DNA from: Mucilaginibacter pedocola
Lineage (GTDB): Bacteria > Bacteroidota > Bacteroidia > Sphingobacteriales > Sphingobacteriaceae
Assembly: GCF_002013915.1 (NCBI RefSeq)
Contig: NZ_MBTF01000007.1
Location: 62,001 to 126,000, forward strand
DNA length: 64,000 nucleotides
Direction of reading: 5' to 3'
This document shows, piece by piece, positions 60,430-64,000 of this stretch. Both the position numbers and the translations under genes were made by a program. The first letter of the stretch is position 1; the number at the start of each line of letters is the position of its first letter. The notes beneath the pieces are model-generated. The model was not told the DNA's origin. It saw only the letters and a program-made list of their open reading frames with translations, and searched no databases.

Positions 60430-60630
60430 CATTTAAAAATAAAAGTGAAAATAACACTTCTCTTTAGGCGCCAATTGGTTTTGTAAATGTAATAAACTCG
60501 TTCGACTTTCTTAAGGCGTAGGGAACTTTTCTTAGTATTAAAATCGGCATTGCATGTCATAATAATTTGTGATAAGTGTAACAATCGCTCAGGTGTTGCG
60601 TAATAGTTAATCATTTAACTCATGCAGTAA

Positions 60631-60906
60631 ATGCTTTTAAAAACTACGGCACAGGGCTCTGCCTTCCAATTTGAAGTAACACCACTTGCCAATGACAACA
60701 GGATCTTTTTCCATGTTCAAGTGGCCGGGGGAGGTTCGATATTGCTAGAAAAGCGCAACCCCGGTGGGAAATGGCGTTTAATAAAAGGCGGCACGCTTGA
60801 AAAAAGCCACTATGAGGCGATATGCCATGCCATCGACAATGCCAGTGCTGTAGAGTTACTGAATGAAATCATGCCGCTAGATGGTAACGCATGGCCGGAC
60901 CAATAA
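60631..60906 (+). CDS. Orphan 91-residue protein (GGGSILLEKRNPxGKW family)
   Basis: Paralogue of 2041-2319: 'FFHVQVAGGGSILLEKRNPG' then 'GKWRLIKGGTLEKSHYEAI' and 'AVELLNEIMPLD'. Unknown function. Confidence 0.7.
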   Translation: MLLKTTAQGSAFQFEVTPLANDNRIFFHVQVAGGGSILLEKRNPGGKWRLIKGGTLEKSHYEAICHAIDNASAVELLNEIMPLDGNAWPDQ

Positions 60907-60949
60907 ATTCTGTAGGATCAAGGTGCGCTATTACTTGATCTGGGGTTAG

Positions 60950-61573
60950 TTACGATGCATCCGCGGCGAATCTTTTACGATAATACCGCTTTGTTTTTTG
61001 GCTATTACCGCAAGAGGCCATCGAGCACCATTTTTTGCGTCCGGAACGGCTGCGATCGTAAAACAGCCATGCGCAGCCCGGGCATTGCCTGATCGCACTT
61101 AATTCCCCTGTGGCCAGCAATTCATACGATTGGCCAGCGATCAGCCACAACGGCCCATTCAGGCCGGCTCTATCGTAATCAAATCCCAAGCGTATTTTAT
61201 TATCTTTCATCACCGGCCGCCTGCAAACCAGCGCCCGGCTAAATACATCTTCCAGGTATTGCAACGGCTCTTGCCCTGGTAGCTCCCCTTTGGCTATCCG
61301 GCTAAAGGCCTGGTAAAGCCTATCCCGTACTTCCCTTGCATTTTCAAGTGCATCTGCGGCATCAATTTCTTTTTGTGCGGCAAGCCCAGATAAATTTTTA
61401 AAGTATTCCTCATCTACCAAACCTAACCTTTGGCTTAAGATCAGGAGGTCCTGATAGGTATGGAGGCGCTCAGTGATGATGCCCGGTTCGCGGTCGTAAC
61501 CGGAATTCACAAAGTCCAAACAGGGGTTCCCGCCGTCCAGGGTCATTGTTTTGCTTGTGCTGAGTTTTGTCAT
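60950..61573 (-). CDS. CGNR zinc-finger / ABATE-domain regulator
   Basis: 207 residues. N-terminal ABATE-like part 'LDGGNPCLDFVNSGYDREPGI' and C-terminal CGNR motif 'RQCPGCAWLFYDRSRSGRKKWCSMASCGNSQKTKRYYRKR' (Ser in place of Arg in CGNR). Divergent from the EamA exporter at 61636, with a palindrome between them. Confidence 0.92.
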   Translation of the reverse strand: MTKLSTSKTMTLDGGNPCLDFVNSGYDREPGIITERLHTYQDLLILSQRLGLVDEEYFKNLSGLAAQKEIDAADALENAREVRDRLYQAFSRIAKGELPGQEPLQYLEDVFSRALVCRRPVMKDNKIRLGFDYDRAGLNGPLWLIAGQSYELLATGELSAIRQCPGCAWLFYDRSRSGRKKWCSMASCGNSQKTKRYYRKRFAADAS

Positions 61574-61591
61574 TACCCAAAAGTCGATAAT

Positions 61592-61623
61592 TCACACCAT
61601 TAAAACAATTTTATATGGTGTGA
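61592..61623. promoter_or_regulatory. Inverted repeat TCACACCAT...ATGGTGTGA, probable operator
   Basis: Perfect 9-bp arms 14 bases apart in the 62-base space between the CGNR regulator and the EamA exporter; likely the regulator's binding site. The centre TATATGG overlaps the probable promoter. Confidence 0.75.
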
Positions 61624-61635
61624 TATTTAATTGGT

Positions 61636-62556
61636 ATGCAAAATAACGGAAGAAATTGGCTCGCGGCATTGGCGCTGTTCGCTATCTATTTTATATGGGG
61701 GACCACTTATCTCGCCGGAGCTTATGCCCTTGCCGGGCTGAAGCCCTTCACGATCTCGGCATTGCGCTATCTGTCTGCAGGAGTACTGCTTTGTGCCTGG
61801 CTATGGTGGAAAGGTATTGGTTGGCCGGAACGTAAACATTTAGGGGTGCTTGCCGTCAGCGGCATTTTAATGTTAAGCGGCGGTTCCGGGCTGGTGATCG
61901 TAGGCGAGCAGTATATTCCGTCGGGTGCTGCGGCGGTGATCATGGCGGCCGAACCATTGTTCTTTATCCTGCTGGACCGGGCACGCTGGGGGACGTATGT
62001 ACGTAACAGGTACCTGCTGGCCGGACTGGCCATCGGTTTTGCAGGGCTGGCGCTGTTCACCCACTTTTCTCCCGTGGCAGACACGCCCGTTGCCTCAAAA
62101 CCGCTCCTCGGTACGATGATCACTGTGCTCAGCGCGGTTTGCTGGGTGGCCGGTGCTTTGTATATGAATAGCAAAGTGCCGAAAAGCAAAGGCAACCTGG
62201 CCAATAGTGCTGTACAGCTGCTCGCGGCAGGCGTTTTCAGCGGGTCGATCGCAGGTTTTTCGGGCGAGTATCAGCAGTTTTCCATTATTTCTGTTCCGGC
62301 GAATGCCTGGATGGGGGTGGCATACCTTACCGTGATGGGCTCGCTCGTGGCGTTCATTTCTTTTAATTGGCTGATCACCGTCAAACCTCCCGCGGTCGTA
62401 AGTACCCACACCTATGTCAACCCGGTGATCGCCGTTCTGATGGGCTGGCTATTAGCCGGAGACCAGGTCAGTAGCGGGCAGTTGGGTGCACTTGCATTGA
62501 TATTGACAGGTGTGCTGATCACGCAGAAGAAGCAGGCTGACCGGCCGCAAGTTTGA
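61636..62556 (+). CDS. EamA/DMT-family membrane exporter
   Basis: 306 residues, ten predicted membrane helices in two EamA repeats: 'AIYFIWGTTYLAGAYALAGLKPFTISALRYL' (repeat 1) and 'GTMITVLSAVCWVAGALYMNSKV' (repeat 2), ending 'GWLLAGDQVSSGQLGALALILTGVLI'. RhaT/YedA-type drug or metabolite exporter. The 3' end is duplicated at 40108-40266. Confidence 0.93.
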   Translation: MQNNGRNWLAALALFAIYFIWGTTYLAGAYALAGLKPFTISALRYLSAGVLLCAWLWWKGIGWPERKHLGVLAVSGILMLSGGSGLVIVGEQYIPSGAAAVIMAAEPLFFILLDRARWGTYVRNRYLLAGLAIGFAGLALFTHFSPVADTPVASKPLLGTMITVLSAVCWVAGALYMNSKVPKSKGNLANSAVQLLAAGVFSGSIAGFSGEYQQFSIISVPANAWMGVAYLTVMGSLVAFISFNWLITVKPPAVVSTHTYVNPVIAVLMGWLLAGDQVSSGQLGALALILTGVLITQKKQADRPQV

Positions 62557-62711
62557 TCGCGGCATTTCACCGCTAACAGAGGAAGCATGGTTTTATAAAT
62601 ATCGAAAAAAGACTGCTAAGCCCAATGAAGAAACTCTGGCACAGAGAAACTGAAAATATGCACCGAGAATTGGCCCATAGCTTGTTCTTAATGCTACCAT
62701 GCAGAACAGGC

Positions 62712-62820
62712 CGCGCCGGGCTTGAAAAAGGAAGACTTTAAGATCAGCTTTGACCGCCAGTTATTCAGCATTTCGGTAGGACAGCGCGCCGAAAACACCC
62801 GCGAAGAAAAAATAATAGCA
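62712..62820 (+). pseudogene. Internal fragment of hsp20
   Basis: Matches 40671-40775: 'APGLKKEDFKISFDRQLFSI' is readable. Start, N-terminus and C-terminal half are missing. Confidence 0.9.
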
Positions 62821-62836
62821 TGATAAAAATACGACC

Positions 62837-62862
62837 CCCCCTAACACTCGCTGCTTGGGGCT
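62837..62862. repeat. Recurrent hairpin element, copy 8
   Basis: CCCC / GGGG stem around TAACACTCGCTGCTT, followed by CTTCAAACTAAACCTTATCAC as in copy 5, of which it is the duplicate. Confidence 0.7.
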
Positions 62863-62959
62863 TCAAACTAAACCTTATCACAATTAACCGGCAAAGTGAT
62901 CACCGGTAATAGATGTTGCGAATCAAAAAAAAAGGTTTGATGTCAAGTTAGCTACTATT

Positions 62960-63109
62960 TCAGGCAAATTTTAGTACCGGCCGCAAGGGTTCGGCGAGGC
63001 CGATGGCCAAAATTTCACAGACGTGCAAAGTATGTGTTAGTGTAATATTACTACAATACGCGTTTTGGGAGATACCGAGCGATTTTCTTTCAGCCATCGT
63101 TGGCGTATG
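62960..63109 (-). pseudogene. Decayed copy of the XRE gene at 42219
   Basis: Plus-strand bases follow 42219-42415 ('CAGGCAA.TTTTA.TACCGG', 'AAAATTTCACAGACGTGCAA', 'CGTTTTGGGA.ATACCGAG') with two internal deletions. It breaks off at the presumed left end of the IS110-like element. Confidence 0.88.
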
Positions 63110-63215
63110 TCATCTGCCTTTGGTCTTAAGTAGGCACTAATAAGCTGATTGTTATTGTTTGTAATGGGGGGTGCAGGGGGGGGTAAAAACCAAAAAGTTT
63201 GTGGATAAGTTATAA

Positions 63216-63285
63216 AAAAGGCAGGGTGAACTTTTGTCATCTCTGGCTTAGTAGAGCCATTCGTCGTATTAGTTCCCTGCCTTTT
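63216..63285 (+). ncRNA. Candidate IS110 bridge-RNA segment
   Basis: AAAAGGCAGGG pairs with CCCTGCCTTTT across 48 bases, and inside it TGGCT...AGCCA forms a second hairpin (63244-63259). It lies in the long non-coding left end of an IS110 element, where bridge RNAs are encoded. The donor and target loops were not verified. Confidence 0.4.
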
Positions 63286-63386
63286 AAAATTGCCCAAGGC
63301 CCAACTAGAATTATTCCCTTGAAATATCAAAGGTGATTAGGAAAAAGGCAATTCATTAACTTATAAAAACACGAACGTATGAAGTC

Positions 63387-64000
63387 ATGGAATTTTTTTT
63401 AGGTGTTGATGTATCAAAGAAGACGGTCGACATCTGCTGGGCGGAACAAAACCTATTTGTTAAGATAGATAACAATAGCTCGGGGTTTCGCAAATTCAGA
63501 AAATGGTGTAAAGAGAACAGTATCAATTTGCAGGAGGTGTTCATCGTACTGGAGCACACCGGCGGCTACGAGTACCGTTTTATGCAGTTCTGCGAGTCGC
63601 AGCCTATTGCTTACAAAAGGGTACCGGTACTGGAAATAAAGCAGTCGATGGGCATGTGCAGGGGGAAGAGTGACAAGGCCGATGCGTTCCGTATCAGCCG
63701 TTACGGTGAAGAAAAGGCTAAAAAGCTTCAGCCTGACGGGCCACTGGATAATAGGTTTTTAAGCCTGAAACAGCTGCTTTCACTCCGTAAGAAACTGGTA
63801 CGCGAGAGTGCCGGGTATAAGAATGCAGTGGGTGAGCGGAGGCATATGTACCAGGTAGATGATACTGATATACTCATCCGTATCTCGCTTGAAAAAATAA
63901 AAGCTAATGCAAAGTATACCCGGGAGATAGAGGGCGAGGTACTCGCCCTGATCAAAAGCGATGAGTCTATGTACCTGAACTACCGGATCATTACAAGCAT
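63387..64000 (+). CDS. IS110-family transposase, partial
   Basis: Starts at ATG 63387 'MEFFLGVDVSKKTVDICWAE', with the DEDD residues Asp8 in GVDVSK and Glu in 'VLEHTGGYEYRF', and 'GKSDKADAFRISRYGEEKAK'. 204 residues before the window ends; the C-terminal Tnp20 serine domain is not visible. RuvC-like DEDD plus serine chemistry is typical of IS110 recombinases. Confidence 0.92.
   Translation, partial: MEFFLGVDVSKKTVDICWAEQNLFVKIDNNSSGFRKFRKWCKENSINLQEVFIVLEHTGGYEYRFMQFCESQPIAYKRVPVLEIKQSMGMCRGKSDKADAFRISRYGEEKAKKLQPDGPLDNRFLSLKQLLSLRKKLVRESAGYKNAVGERRHMYQVDDTDILIRISLEKIKANAKYTREIEGEVLALIKSDESMYLNYRIITS

Larger units (their letters stand above)
62440..63109. repeat. Duplicated block, copy B (matches 40148-42440)
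   Basis: EamA 3' end, its downstream bases, an hsp20 fragment, hairpin copy 8 and an XRE fragment, in the order of copy A, with at least two large internal deletions. It ends where the IS110-like element starts. Confidence 0.85.
63110..64000 (+). mobile_element. IS110-family insertion sequence, left part
   Basis: The left boundary is inferred from where similarity to the 42219 block stops (about 63109). It holds about 275 non-coding bases and the transposase 5' part. The right end is outside the window. Confidence 0.75.

Noticed and set aside
1..64000. CRISPR array, tRNA or rRNA genes
   Set aside because: No regularly spaced repeats, cloverleaf consensus or rRNA signature was seen on reading; a tRNA scan would settle it.

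Overview
The window looks like chromosome (or a large replicon) of a Bacteroidota member close to Sphingobacteriaceae (Mucilaginibacter/Pedobacter type). The evidence is indirect: moderate GC, few Shine-Dalgarno sequences, TAnnTTTG-type -7 boxes close to starts, LytTR response regulators, HWE/HisKA_2 kinases with TPRs, GH76 with a ricin-like lectin domain, PqiA pairs and many short XRE regulators. No rRNA or tRNA gene was seen.

Layout. 0-6.3 kb: a Crp/Fnr regulator, three very small Cys-rich (zinc-ribbon-like) proteins, a 92-residue orphan, XRE regulators and a tandem PqiA pair. 6.4-11.2 kb: a GH13 branching-type enzyme, then a mutagenesis/SOS-like cassette (UmuD-like protein lacking both catalytic residues, UmuC, a 140-residue orphan, HMCES/SRAP protein) tied together by a shared 17-bp palindrome. 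11.4-15.3 kb: RsbT-like ATPase, ferritin-like DUF892 protein, FAD/NAD(P) protein. 15.7-18.6 kb: a TPP riboswitch followed by a tight four-gene operon (methyltransferase, AIR-synthase/HypE-like protein, divergent ThiE-like protein, Trm112-like protein), lying between two fragments of a HEPN gene. 19-23 kb: TPR histidine kinase and the full HEPN gene, split by one in-frame stop. 23.1-26.9 kb: an AT-rich Hachiman (HamA/HamB) antiphage locus with an XRE gene upstream. 27-33.4 kb: a transaldolase remnant, a TonB-box protein, a small-gene block, and a Tat-exported three-subunit molybdenum hydroxylase. 33.5-48.9 kb: stress and detoxification genes (lipocalin, GH76, HxlR/oxidoreductase pairs, Hsp20) mixed with many broken genes. 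49-54.9 kb: XRE, SSB, then a LytTR response regulator, a secreted coiled-coil protein, a histidine kinase and a DisA_N-like (DACNV-type) protein. 55-64 kb: a second copy of the small-gene block next to a dnaE-type fragment, NQO-type reductase, regulators, EamA exporter with CGNR regulator, a decayed copy of the 40-42 kb block, and an IS110-family element running off the right edge.

Three themes recur. (1) Families of tiny genes (CxC...CxxC proteins, XRE proteins, a 90-residue orphan family) repeat and travel together. (2) At least eight related hairpins with a CAGCGAGTG/CTGCGAGAGTG loop lie mostly beside XRE genes. (3) Segmental duplication with decay: 28.4-29.1 kb matches 55.1-55.9 kb, and 40.1-42.4 kb matches 62.4-63.1 kb. 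Several frameshifts are one-base losses in short homopolymers, so real decay and assembly error must be told apart.
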